NCBI RefSeq assembly: GCF_902459465.1
Contig: NC_047075.1
Coordinates: 10,843,119 to 10,907,118 of the forward strand
Reading direction: 5' to 3'
From: Asterias rubens
Taxonomy: Eukaryota; Echinodermata; Asteroidea; Forcipulatida; Asteriidae
DNA length: 64,000 bases
A program made the translations under genes and the position numbers. The notes under the pieces are model-generated. The model made no database searches and had not been told where the DNA came from. It saw only the letters and a program-made list of their open reading frames with translations. This document shows, piece after piece, positions 46,290 to 56,834 of the stretch (the stretch's first letter is position 1; each line of letters opens with the position of its first letter).

Positions 46290-47180
46290 GAAAGATCATT
46301 ACACAACAACGTACGTGACTTGGACTTGGCCCAAGAACTTTCCAGTCAGTCGAAATCAAACAATTGTATTATTGAACATTAATTTTGTCAATATACATAC
46401 AACAGTATTCGACCTCGGGATAATAACAAAAAACTGATTCTAACTAATTCTAACGCTTCAATCTCAATAAGCTATCAACAAAAAATGAGGATCTTTACAA
46501 AAAAGCTGCCTCAAAAACAATAATCCGTTGTATCCAGTCACTATTTGGTGACTGAATAGTGATTTACATTGACTTTCTTTTTAAATAACATACTTTGAAG
46601 GTAACGTTTACGTTTGGTTATCATTATGTTTGCTGGAAGCTTACTGTAGCTTTCAAATGTAAAAAACATTTTGAGATTCATCTTACTTCGAAGTAATCTG
46701 GTTATATGTAATAATATATCACATTCATCGCCCATTGGTTGAATCTGAGAAGTGTAAACTTTCAGTTGCATTTCTCAGATTGTGGATTATTTTTAGGGAT
46801 TATTTTCCTGCTTGGACATACGCCAGATTTCCGGCGATATCTCAAAACTGTGAACACTTTTTGCCATGCAATTTCAACGGGTTAGTTTAATTGTACACAT
46901 TTATATTTATAAAATATTAAATCCAATTCAACGGCTTAAAATACCCAAGGTTTACTTCATCACAATGATCTTAACAGGTAGTCATATCTGGCTGTGCATG
47001 TAAATACAAACTATAACCCAGTTACTGCGCCCTCTATTGATCTGGACGGAAATGCAAGAAGCTACTTTTTGATCAAAGCGTAGCTGAGCTGCTGAGCACA
47101 ACAACATTTAAAATATTGTCGGCAGTATTTTTAACTGAATATGTTTGTTTAGTAAAGGGTAAATGTTAACAAAACTATAG
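46290..47180. other. no recognisable gene
   Basis: AT-rich single-copy-looking sequence with short ORFs only. Confidence 0.45.
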
Positions 47181-47188
47181 AAGACAAA

Positions 47189-47342
47189 AACACAGTATAG
47201 CATTTGAATCTTGTTAATCTCTTCCCACAGTTACATAAAGATTAATATAAGTTTGACGCTGAAAAAACACAGTATAGCATTTGAATCTTGTTAATCTCTT
47301 CCCACAGTTACATAAAGATTAATATAAGTTTGACGCTGAAAA
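47189..47342. repeat. 77-bp tandem duplication
   Basis: The segment from CACAGTATAGCATTTGAATC to GTTTGACGCTGAAAAA is present twice, with identical sequence as far as I can see. A very recent duplication or an assembly artefact. Confidence 0.9.
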
Positions 47343-47619
47343 AAAAAAAAAAATTCGGCCAGCGTCACTCAATAGTTTACCGTAATTTAAACTGTCTCAG
47401 ATTACTCTAATGAACAGTTTACAAATTTTTTTGTAATGCTTACATTGGTTTACAAATGTTTGCGTGTATTTACAAATTAAAGCTGAAAATGTGTGGTTTA
47501 TGTCTTTTAAATACGTCTGAAGGTGACACCCTAGAGTTCTCAATGTTTTAAATTACATCTCTGAAGCTAATACGCCAACTTGTTTTAGCATGTTAAAGAA
47601 TAAAACCACCAATTACTTC

Positions 47620-48195
47620 TACTAATAAACATATCGCTATTCCTACTGGTGGAGAGCGCGTCACGTGGGGGTGTTTAACTCTTTGATAATGACCAGTGTT
47701 TATAACCGGTTGTGAGCAGATACTACGCGCTAGCCTTGGTGCAAGACGTTTCTTGTTACGGGCGATGCGGGCGCTGTCAGTGAGTTGGCCGCGCTGTGTT
47801 TGAAAGGAAAACGAGAACGTGTTGCACCATGACTATACGCGCACGAACGGAACCGGAAACTGTCGGAAGTAGGCGTCTCAGTCATAATGCAACAACCGGT
47901 CGTCGTACATGTACATTCAGAGCTCAAGCACGTCGGAAGCGGATAAGTTTTACAGAATTTCTTACTTTATTACGCTTTTTAACCAAAAAAGCATTCATGA
48001 ATAGGAATAAAAGAGTAGCGACTCGTTTTTTACCGGACGTTTAAAACCTTGCAGGGTCGTTGCCGTGTGATAAAGGCCCGAGCCTTCCACACGGCAACGA
48101 CCCTGCCTGTTATCACACGACAACGACCCTGCCTGTTTTAAACGGCCGGTAAAGAACGAGTGGCTACCCTTTTATTCCCTTAATAATTCACATAT
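47620..48195. mobile_element. foldback element F, copy 2
   Basis: The head reads CTATTCCTACTGGTGGAGAG, GCGTCACGTGGGGGTGTTTA. The tail is a hairpin at 48005-48185, with GGGTAGC/TAGCGACTCGTTTTTTACC and TGCAGGGTCGTTGCCGTGTG and their complements. The same head-plus-hairpin layout recurs at 48.34-48.63, 54.11-55.94 and 56.29-56.83 kb. Confidence 0.8.
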
Positions 48196-48334
48196 AACGT
48201 GACACTTTTATTGTAACGAATAACGATCAGATAAAAAGGGTACCTTTATGTTCAGCCTCAAATACTAAATGGGTAATGGTGAGTTAAAAAGCAGCAACTG
48301 ATACAGCAAGGTAATTGTCTGCGGTTATTATTAT

Positions 48335-48630
48335 TCATTCATAAATACCTCAATTTCGCTATTCCGATTGGTGCAGAGCACGTCACGTGGGTGTGTTTAA
48401 ACGGTTGATAATAACCAGCTGGAGCTGGTCCAATGTTGGTCCATGAATAAGAACTTCAAAGCGCCTTTTAACCAAACATACATCTATGAATGGGAATACA
48501 AGAGTATCGACTCGTGATTTAACTGCCGTTTAAAATATTCGGCTCGTGCCTTTATCGATCTGCCACGAACCTGCCGGTTTCAAACGGCAGTTTAAAAACT
48601 CATCGCTACCCTTTTGGAATTTTTCCCTTG
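48335..48630. mobile_element. foldback element F, copy 3, shortened
   Basis: Starts ATTCATAAATACCTC, with the head CTATTCCGATTGGTGCAGAG and CACGTCACGTGGG. It ends with a weaker hairpin (GTATCGACTCGTGATTTAAC, AACGGCAGTTTAAAAACTCA) and TTTTTCCCTT. Confidence 0.75.
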
Positions 48631-48952
48631 TAGCAAAGCCAAACGAAAAATGCTTACCGGACTATACTGTGGCAAGCCGAACACTATGTAACATGCTTAT
48701 TATAAGACTTGTATCCTGCTAATTTTGTCGTGAGCCTCATTTTTTTCATATTTAGAAAAGCTTTAATTTACACAAGTTAATTTAATATTAATAATTGTAT
48801 AACGGTAAACAACAACATAATCTGCCAACAACACAATGATGGCAAATATTCGGTTAAGGTTAAACACAAAAGGAATGCTCCATTTACATTGATAATCGAC
48901 TGAGTAAAAACATTCAAAAGTATAACCGTAATAATACAGCTCCAAAATCCAT

Positions 48953-49250
48953 TTAAAGGCAGTGGACACTATTGGTAATTACTCAAAATAAATATTTGCA
49001 TAACATTTTCCACGAATTTGATTTTGAGACCTCAGATTAAAAATTTGAGGTCTCGAAATCAAGCTTCTGAAAGCACACAACTTCGTGTGACAAAGGTTGT
49101 TTTTTATTTCATTATTATCTCGCAACTTCAACGACCAATAAATTGAGTTAAATTTTGCACAGGCTCGTTATTGTATGCATATGTTTAAATACACTAAGTG
49201 AGAAGACTGGTGTTTGACAATATTACCAATAGTGTCTAGTGTATTTAAAA
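48953..49250 (-). mobile_element. MITE M1, copy 8, internally deleted
   Basis: Opens TTTAAAGGCAGTGGACACTA and ends ACCAATAGTGTCTAGTGTAT. About 90 bp between the TTGCATAA and TTTTCCACGAATTTG blocks are missing compared with other copies. Confidence 0.85.
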
Positions 49251-49627
49251 GGCTCGTGAAAATAAAGTTGAGTTACCAGACTGAGAGTTCACAAAAGACT
49301 ACACTTCGGTACGGATAATACACATTTAAGCTGGTACTTTATAGGTTAATGGTTTTACTAAAACGTAAGAAATAAATGGAAAGAAACGAAATCACACAAT
49401 TAATATAACCGCCAGAGCGAAAGAAGCATTTATTTGCGGAAATAAAACACTAAATTTGTACTAAACGATTGGTGGTACGTTGTGATCGTAACGTTTTGTC
49501 CAAATGGCAGATTTTTCAAATTTTTGAGATTCATGAAGATTAACTATAAGTGTTCAACTTTTATAAATTGCAAATTACCTTACCATCAATAACATTGTAC
49601 ATTTTACGACCTTAACGTCATCGACAC

Positions 49628-51577
49628 TCACACGCGATGCAATATCTTGACTGATTCGAAATCAGCCACAATGAGGTCACCGATCGGAGTAAACGTCATG
49701 CCTAGAGGACCGTTCAAGCCACGAGCTACACAGCCGATGTGCTCACCTGATGCATCGTAATGATGTATCTCACCGGGTCCCACCGTATCGTCATGAATAG
49801 ATACATATATATCGCCAGCATCATCACAACACACACCAGTAGGCGTTACAGGTTTGCCGGCAATGGAGGTGCTGATATTAAACACCTCGTTTCCCATGAA
49901 ATCCAGACAAACTAGTTTCATCTCATCGAGGTTTGTAAAGATCAGTCGCTCCTTGCTGTTAACAGATAGAAAGCTTGGACTGTCGGTATCGCCAATATCA
50001 TCATGATGTATTGTGGAAATGGTGGATCCATCCTTGTTATGAAGATAAATTACCTTTCTCCCGTAGTCAGCCACTGCAATACGATCTTTCTTGTCAACAG
50101 CAATTTTAAAGAGTATACTCTCTGACTGCCCCTCGACTTCATTCTGTGAGGATCTGAACTGTCGAATATATCGCAGTTCGCTATCATAAACCTTTACATC
50201 ATGTCCGTGAGTAACCAGAAGCAGGTCATCAGAGGTCACCGCAACACCGCCAGGGTATTCTAGTTGTCCATCTTCTGTTCTACTTTGCACACCTTGAGAT
50301 TTGTAACTACCATTCGATGTAAAGTTGGATAATATCAGCCGTTCAAGATCAGTAACAACGATTTCACCGTTGCTTAAACAAGCAACGTCCCATGCTAACT
50401 TAAACTCCCCCTCACCTTCCCCTTCTTTACCAAACTCTGTCTTCACCTCCCACTTCTCTTCCTCTAGTATTTCACCGATATCCGAATCAGTGACGACATC
50501 ATGGCCTTTGAACCCGATGAATGACTTGCTATGCTGCACTGTTTGAAACTTGAGGTCATTGTGGAATGTCAAGTTGTGCATGACCTTTGGCTTGAGGTCC
50601 AGCAGCTCAAAGTCATCAGCATGTTGCATCAAGTCGTTGACTGAAGCTACGATTTGCTCTGCGCGGCTCATCTTATCGCTATTGCTGATCTGTATGCTGC
50701 CGAATTGCCCACCTCTCTCTTTGCGGATTTGAGTGACTCTTTCTTGAAGGAGGCGAGATGCTTTTCTGATTTTCTCGACTTCCTCTTCCTCCTTAGCCAC
50801 AATATCTCGAAGAGCCCGGTCGACCATGATCTGTAATCTATGCTGTGAGTGTTTGATGGAGGCGTCCACTTCTTGGAACTGCTTGCGACATTCATCAAAC
50901 TTCATCAAAGCCTCTTCAACAGCTTGACGATAAGATCGAATGGAGTCTTTGATTTCAGTTAGTTTGTGGTTTTGCGCTCTGTGTTCAAATGCCACACATT
51001 TTAGACAAACAAGTAAGTCACACTTTTCGCAATAAAAACACAGTTCCTGGTCAGTGTGTTTCCGGCATTTTGGAGAGAAAATTTTGTTGTGGTCTCTGGA
51101 TCCCTCATTTGACGACCCGGCTGCAGTAACGACTCGATGATGCCTGTTCAATTTTTTTTGGGCGTGGTATTTCAAACAAGTCTTGCAAAAATAAGCTTCA
51201 CAGTCAATACACCGTGAGACGGCATCAAGACCTTCGTCGCATCCTTCGCAAATCGATACAACAGGGTTAGGCCTAATGTCTTCTCCGGGACCACCCGGAT
51301 TGATGACGTCATCAATAAGCGAGCTCAAGAGAAAGCAGTTGAGAAGAGCCGATGGTCCCTTATCTGGGACTGAAGTTTTCTCTCTACACACTGGACAAAT
51401 AATGAAACCCGTCTTCTGATCCTGTTTGTCTACAAGTTCCTGAAGACATTTTAAGCAGAAGCTGTGCTGACAGTCCAGGATTTTCGGATCGATGAACCGA
51501 GTCAAGCAGATTGGGCATTCGATGTGTACATGTCTAATCTTGCAAGTGGTTTCAGTGTGAAGTGCAGCTTCGGCCAT
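49628..51577 (-). CDS. TRIM-NHL E3 ubiquitin ligase-like protein, copy B (complete)
   Basis: 649 codons in one exon, ATG at 51577 and TGA at 49628-49630. RING C3HC4 (~21-66), B-box 1 (CEGCDEGLDAVSRCIDC), B-box 2 ([22 protein letters not shown]), coiled coil (~190-330), then NHL repeats ([60 protein letters not shown]). It lacks the filamin repeat seen in some TRIM2/3/71 relatives. Likely a cytoplasmic RING ligase with a substrate- or RNA-binding propeller. The RING part is identical in protein to copy A while the propeller differs strongly. Start chosen because [10 protein letters not shown] is shared by both copies and follows the 5' UTR splice acceptor. Confidence 0.95.
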   Translation of the reverse strand: MAEAALHTETTCKIRHVHIECPICLTRFIDPKILDCQHSFCLKCLQELVDKQDQKTGFIICPVCREKTSVPDKGPSALLNCFLLSSLIDDVINPGGPGEDIRPNPVVSICEGCDEGLDAVSRCIDCEAYFCKTCLKYHAQKKLNRHHRVVTAAGSSNEGSRDHNKIFSPKCRKHTDQELCFYCEKCDLLVCLKCVAFEHRAQNHKLTEIKDSIRSYRQAVEEALMKFDECRKQFQEVDASIKHSQHRLQIMVDRALRDIVAKEEEEVEKIRKASRLLQERVTQIRKERGGQFGSIQISNSDKMSRAEQIVASVNDLMQHADDFELLDLKPKVMHNLTFHNDLKFQTVQHSKSFIGFKGHDVVTDSDIGEILEEEKWEVKTEFGKEGEGEGEFKLAWDVACLSNGEIVVTDLERLILSNFTSNGSYKSQGVQSRTEDGQLEYPGGVAVTSDDLLLVTHGHDVKVYDSELRYIRQFRSSQNEVEGQSESILFKIAVDKKDRIAVADYGRKVIYLHNKDGSTISTIHHDDIGDTDSPSFLSVNSKERLIFTNLDEMKLVCLDFMGNEVFNISTSIAGKPVTPTGVCCDDAGDIYVSIHDDTVGPGEIHHYDASGEHIGCVARGLNGPLGMTFTPIGDLIVADFESVKILHRV

Positions 51578-51587
51578 CTTGGTAAGA

Positions 51588-51710
51588 CTGAAAGTAAAAC
51601 GATTGTAATTTTCAATAGTTCATACAGTGATTTTATACATTGGGTGGAATCAGACTTACCGCATTAAGAGCCTTTTGTTGAGAGTTTCGATAACTTGTGA
51701 TTTATATAAA
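51588..51710 (-). promoter_or_regulatory. TRIM copy B 5' UTR intron and leader exon
   Basis: As in copy A: the minus strand carries CTTAATGCG then the GTAAGT donor at 51659 and the TTTTACTTTCAG acceptor at 51588, a 72-bp intron. Conservation of both splice sites between the copies is the main support. Confidence 0.65.
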
Positions 51711-51845
51711 CGGCTTTCGGTCAAACAAACTGTATCTCATACAGTGCCTGCTAAACGAGTTAATTACCCAGCACTCGGTAAAAAAAACCAATGGACTTTC
51801 CCTTTTACATGACAATGATTGTTGTCCTTGTTTAAGGATGCCATG

Positions 51846-52232
51846 TTTAAAGACACTGGACACTATTGGTATTGTCAAAGACCAGTCTTCTCACTTGGTG
51901 TATCTCAACATAGGCATAAAACAACAAACCTGTTAAAATTTGTGCTCGATTGGTCGTCGAAGTTGCGGGATAATAATGGAAGAAAAAAAAAACACCCTTG
52001 TCATACGGAGTTGTGTGCTTTCAGATGCTTGATTTCGAGACAGCTAGTTCTAAATCTGAGGTCTCGAAATCAAAGTCGTGGAAAATTACTTCTTTCTCGA
52101 AAACTACTCCACTTATGATGAAGCCGTTTCTTACACTGTGAATACTATCAACCTCTCCCCATTACTCGTTACCAAGTAAGGTTTTATGCTAATAATTATT
52201 TTGAGCAATTACCAATATTGTCCACTGCCTTC
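51846..52232 (+). mobile_element. MITE M1, copy 9 (shared with block A)
   Basis: Opens AAAGACACTGGACACTATTG and ends TATTGTCCACTGCCTTCC. Orthologous in position to 33594-33979. Confidence 0.9.
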
Positions 52233-52269
52233 CAAAAACATAATTGAAAAGACTTGGGATGGTTTGTTT

Positions 52270-53460
52270 AAAGTGTGCCAGTCGTTGGTTTGTGATTGAA
52301 ACCAGTGTTTGATTCATTGTTTTATAGTTGTACATATACTCACCATACAATTGAAGCCACCTGGAAATATATATTGTTTTATTTTAAACAAATGCTTATG
52401 AACAATAAAACATTTGTTTTTTGTATTGTTTGTCTCGATTGATATGTTGACAAAATATATAAAGTTCTTTCGGGGGCTGACTCCGCCTTCCCCTCTTGTG
52501 ACGTCAATCGAGGCAGACTTTGCCTGAAATGCGTAGAGTAACCACATGTGCAAAGTACATATACGGTCCAAGTCGTCAGTTTGAAAGTTTCGATTTGTTT
52601 TGTTTCGTTGTTGTTGCATTTTTGCGGCAATGCTGACCATGTGTATTGCTGCTGGATGCAGCAACACAATTAATGATGGGTTCAGGTTTCAGGTTGCATG
52701 TGTTTCTTGCAGATCCCTAGTATAGGCGGTTGTGAGCCGCGAAAGTCAGACGCACAAAGCATTGGACGTCCGGTCCGACGTCTTTTTCAGCGCTGTGCAG
52801 CGAGTCGTCGTGCTTTCGGAATACACCACACATTGACACGAAGAGAAAGGTTATTCTAAAACATGACGCCATCCCAACAACTTTTCAAGAGTGGGAAGTC
52901 AAATAAGGTAAACGGAATACACCACACATTGACACGAAGAGAAAGGTTATTCTAAAACATGACGCCATCCCAACAACTTTTCAAGAGTGGGAAGTCAAAT
53001 AAGGTAAACGGAATACACCACACATTGACACGAAGAGAAAGGTTATTCTAAAACATGACGCCATCCCAACAACTTTTCAAGAGTGGAAAGTCAAACAAGG
53101 TAAGACCTACATGAGTTTATGCCAAACTTGAACAATTCGGGTTTTAACTTTGAGGGCTTGTTTTAGCTTGCGATTCACCGTGCAGGGTAATCCGAGTGGA
53201 CCGTCCGCACAGCATCCGTAGTCTGCTCCGTGACCATAGTTCTGTACGTAGGCATCATACCGATCAGTTACACAGACGTAGCGTACATTGTAAGGGCCCA
53301 GACTACACATTTTGTCTTAAAATATCGCGCCTCGATGTCACGAACAGCGCCCTCTCGGGTCGGGGCATACTATGTAAATAAAATGAGAACTATTTTTTTA
53401 GAACCTAAGTTAACTACTGTTTATTCATATTCCACTCATTAAAACACATATCTTAGTGAC
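52270..53460 (+). mobile_element. THAP-exon repeat, copy 4
   Basis: The ATG at 52632 opens LTMCIAAGCSNTINDGFR, but small insertions (a repeated TTCAGG, a changed splice-like AG) break the frame and a TAG follows. The second half is triplicated (52818-53104). The opposite strand has an open frame at 53310-53107 with YGCCADGPLGLPCTVNRKLK. Flanks match copy 3. Confidence 0.65.
52818..53104. repeat. three tandem 96-bp units in the THAP exon
   Basis: The unit starts GGAATACACCACACATTGAC and ends AAGTCAAATAAGGTAAAC. It occurs at 52818, 52914 and 53010. It spans the last part of the THAP exon (RNTPHIDTKRKVILKHDAIP) plus its stop and donor-like site. Block A has a single unit. Confidence 0.9.
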
Positions 53461-54212
53461 ACAAGCTTTATTTTGAAAACAAAAAAATACCACTAGGCGA
53501 CTTTAATATTTGAAAAGTGTCATCTCAATAAGTGACATGTGAGATTGTTTTAACTAATGTAGCGGTTGTCCACACATAAAGAGCACTCTTCAATGGGGTT
53601 TTCACAATCTAATAAACCTTACTGTCAGAAACGATACTCATTATCAAAAGATAACAAAGCGATTTATTTTTCCCGAACCAACCATGGTACTTCGACTCTT
53701 AAATGCATTTCACTATCCCAAACTGCTATACTTGTTACCAAATTAAACTGCAATGTAAATCATTTTCCCAGGCTTTACTAAACGTATACAATCCCTATAA
53801 TGTTGTAATACCAACTAAACCAACATGCAACCACACGGTTTAACGTCCACACTCTGAACAGACCCAAGTCAGTGTGGCTTGTTTTCTATGTCAAACTGAC
53901 CAGCTATTATGAAACTTTAACCTGAGTTTGATTTCGGGATATTGACTCAAAGAATCGTCCCACTGGCCCTGTCGGCTTTGGCGCATATCAACCCGGTAAC
54001 TGTTATACACTGCAAGAATTGGGGTGTTAAACAGGTTAACACCGTAGGTGTTGTCGTATTATAGACATCGAAGAGGGAACCAAAATGTACACCATAGGGT
54101 GTTAAAATAACATTCATAAATACCCCAGACAGTTTCTCAACTCCTATTGATGGAGAGCGCGTCATGTGGGGGTGTTTAAACGGTTGATAATGACCAGTGT
54201 TTATAACCGGCT

Positions 54213-55558
54213 AGTCTGGTTCCCAGACCCACAAATCTCCGACTAGGCTCTGTCGAATTTAGGGTCCGGTATCACCCAAAATCACGTGACCAAAGAGGAT
54301 AAATTCCTCCTCTTTCGAAGTTATCCGAAATGTTCCGAACGTGTTGTCGTCAACATTCGGACAGTATTCATTCATTTCATTCATAATTGGTTTATTATTT
54401 TAAAAACAAATTCCCATGGCGACCGGAGATCGAATTACAGGAAAATATACAGAGATTAAAAAATAAGAAAAAAAACACACTATTTCACATTATTTAAGAA
54501 ATAATTGATTAAGGAGAGACAAATATTTACAATGTATACAATAAATTGTTCTGAAAGTTGCGGGGAAAAAAACCTGGATACAAAATATTGCTGGCACAGT
54601 CAAAGGGCGCATAAAAAGCTGCATTATATTGCAATTCAGTTGTTAAAAAGGCGTGTGAGGTGAGGGAAAGGGCTCTTTCTATAGCGCTCTGTTCGGCATT
54701 TAAACTGACCCAGAAGTCCGGAGTTCCTAAGTTGGTACCCACTATCATACCTCTGTGGCAAGAGGCGCTTTAGGACTGATGAATGGAGAGTTTTGGCAAA
54801 AGATTGGCACAAGTGGTTACGACGGCATACCAGTGTTTCAATACTGCACAATTGTAGAGCGTCTGAGTAGCGCACGTAGTCATTGCCAAGAATAATTCTG
54901 CATGCGCGCTTTTGCACCCTTTCCAGATCATTACACTGCTTATTTGACAAAGCACCTGACCAGGCGGGTGCAGCGTACTCCAAAATTGGCCGCACAATTC
55001 GCTGATTCGCTCAGTATCGCTGATGTTCGGTATGGACTCGTAATGTCAGTCAGGTCGGCCGTAGATCCAGGAGTTTGTATGCCAGTTATTGCAAATGCAG
55101 GCGTTGTGCCTAAATAAAACGTTTGCAAAGCGATGCGACAAGTTCAAAATATATAAAGCTGGGAAATCGCTCCGGAAGTTTTTGTGCTTTTTCTTCAAAA
55201 ATAATTTTTTTCAAAGGTGTTCTGACTTGAGTGTTCATTAGACATTGATTGAGGATTAAGTTTCATGATTTTTAAAAGTGGTAAAAATGGGGCAAAATCT
55301 GGTGACTAGCTGTCGACATTATACGTGTTGAACAAGATTGTCATTAATTGACGATCGAAATAATCTCGTAACCCTCCGGCCTAGCGGCTGTTGGGAGGAG
55401 GGTTACGTTATCGCTAGTGTACGTGCAGACATGGTTTCCCTGGAGATGACCCCCGACCCTGACAAATTGCGTCATGCACTATTTTTAACCGTGGGTGATA
55501 CCTGACCTAAATTTTTAACAAGAGACGTCAAGGAATCTTTGCTCAGGGAACCAGACCA
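54213..55558. mobile_element. ~1.35 kb TIR transposon nested in element F
   Basis: The ends AGTCTGGTTCCC and GGGAACCAGACCA are inverted repeats. ATAACCGGCT occurs on both sides (54203-54212 and 55559-55568), an 8-10 bp target-site duplication, and removing the element rejoins the outer head. Eight-base duplications are typical of hAT-like elements, but no transposase is seen. It carries a LINE fragment. Confidence 0.8.
54375..55115 (-). mobile_element. LINE ORF2 C-terminal fragment
   Basis: The frame at 54995-54636 reads MRPILEYAAPAWSGALSNKQ, LERVQKRACRIILG, and ends with CRTERYRKSPFPHLTRLFNN then stop. This is the classical region after the reverse transcriptase of CR1/jockey-like elements. 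It is truncated on the 5' side and is the cargo of the nested TIR element. Confidence 0.8.
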
Positions 55559-55609
55559 ATAACCGGCTGGCTTCCGCGTGTCAGGCGCGCAATATTATTA
55601 GCTATTAGT

Positions 55610-55672
55610 AACTTACTTCTGAGCGCGCGCGAAATCTATTTTTAAGCGCGCGCGCGTACACACAACCCACGC
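55610..55672. repeat. (GCGC)-rich low-complexity patch
   Basis: GAGCGCGCGCGAAATC and AAGCGCGCGCGCGTAC occur close together in otherwise AT-rich DNA, between the nested element and the hairpin of element F. Possible Z-DNA-forming alternation. Confidence 0.6.
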
Positions 55673-56284
55673 GCAACAGACTCCAAACAAAGTTTTTGTA
55701 AACAAACAAAAATACACCTCGAATTGTTGACTGTCAAAGTGTCTGTAATTGTATTTGTTTAACGTTTTTTAAAAAATTGACATTTATGAATAGGAATCAA
55801 AAAGTAGTGACTCGTTCTTTAACGTCCGTTTAAACCTTGCATGGTCGTTGCCGTGCGCTCGGGCCTGTATCACACGGCAGTTCGATCCTGCCGGCTTTAA
55901 ACGGCCGTGTAAGAACTCGTCGCTACCCTTATAATCCCTTATTTAATTCTACCCAAACAATTATATTTTGTGTTATCTTATCACCATGTGATGTTAGTCT
56001 TGATTCTCTCTTTGGTATGTATATTAGTGACAACAACCATAACGTAAATGTTAACACCCCAGTTTTTGCAGTGTATAGGAAAGTTTAACCTGTGATCTTT
56101 GGTTTCCTACAACCATGTAATCGTCAACACAATTTATAAAGAGTTATGTTTCAATAGCCCAAAATAGCTTGCGTATAGCTAGTCATAACGCGTTTTGTCA
56201 AAAGAGCGTGGCAGTTCATTGCAAAAAAAAATGGTTCAAACAGTGGCATGATCAATTTGAAAAATGTCTGATCTGTTAATAGTT

Positions 56285-56830
56285 AATAAGGGAATCAATG
56301 TGTGGTGAAGAGGTTTTCAACTAGTGGTTTAAACCCGCAGAGGCCTGGTTCTTGATAATTTTACCGAAACGAAGTCGAGGTAAATTATCAAGAACCAGGC
56401 CTCGGCGGGTTTAAACCACTAGTTGAAAACCGATTCAACACACGTTGATTCCCATTCATAAATACCTTTTCGGTCAAAAAACATCAACACTTTTTGTCAA
56501 AAAGTAAAATATATGCAAACATTTTAATTGTTCAATGATTTCTTTCAACACAACACCCCTCCAGCTATGAAATGGTAAGGCCCTCGGGTAAACAACTCCT
56601 TATAAAGAGATTGCTGTGCGCGTCACGCGTATCGCGTGATGTGGCCCAGAAGTTGCTCTCGACCAATATGAATGAAGAAACTGTCTTATAAGCACAGGTG
56701 CTAGCTCACGTGTCACGCCCATGTTTCAACACTTTTAACTGGTATTATATCATCTGTTCAAACAACCCCTCGTGATGCCCTCTCGACCAATCAGAATGGA
56801 TAAACTGTCTCAGGTATTTATGAATATACT
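56285..56830. mobile_element. foldback element F, copy 5, inserted in block B only
   Basis: Inverted orientation. It starts TAATAAGGGAATC with an ~80-bp-arm hairpin (TTTTCAACTAGTGGTTTAAA, GGCCTGGTTCTTGATAATTT and complements, 56288-56456) and ends near GGTATTTATGAAT. Block A reads straight through at 35970-35985, so this is a clean presence/absence pair that defines the ends. Confidence 0.85.
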
Positions 56831-56834
56831 TTAA

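Larger units (their letters stand above)
53885..55940. mobile_element. insertion in block B: foldback element F, copy 4, with nested transposon
   Basis: Block A is continuous across this point (near 35480-35520). The outer element starts at about 54105 (ATTCATAAATACCCC, head CTATTGATGGAGAGCGCGTC) and ends with the hairpin at 55790-55940 (TAGTGACTCGTTCTTTAACG and complement). It is split by a second element at 54213-55558. Confidence 0.75.
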
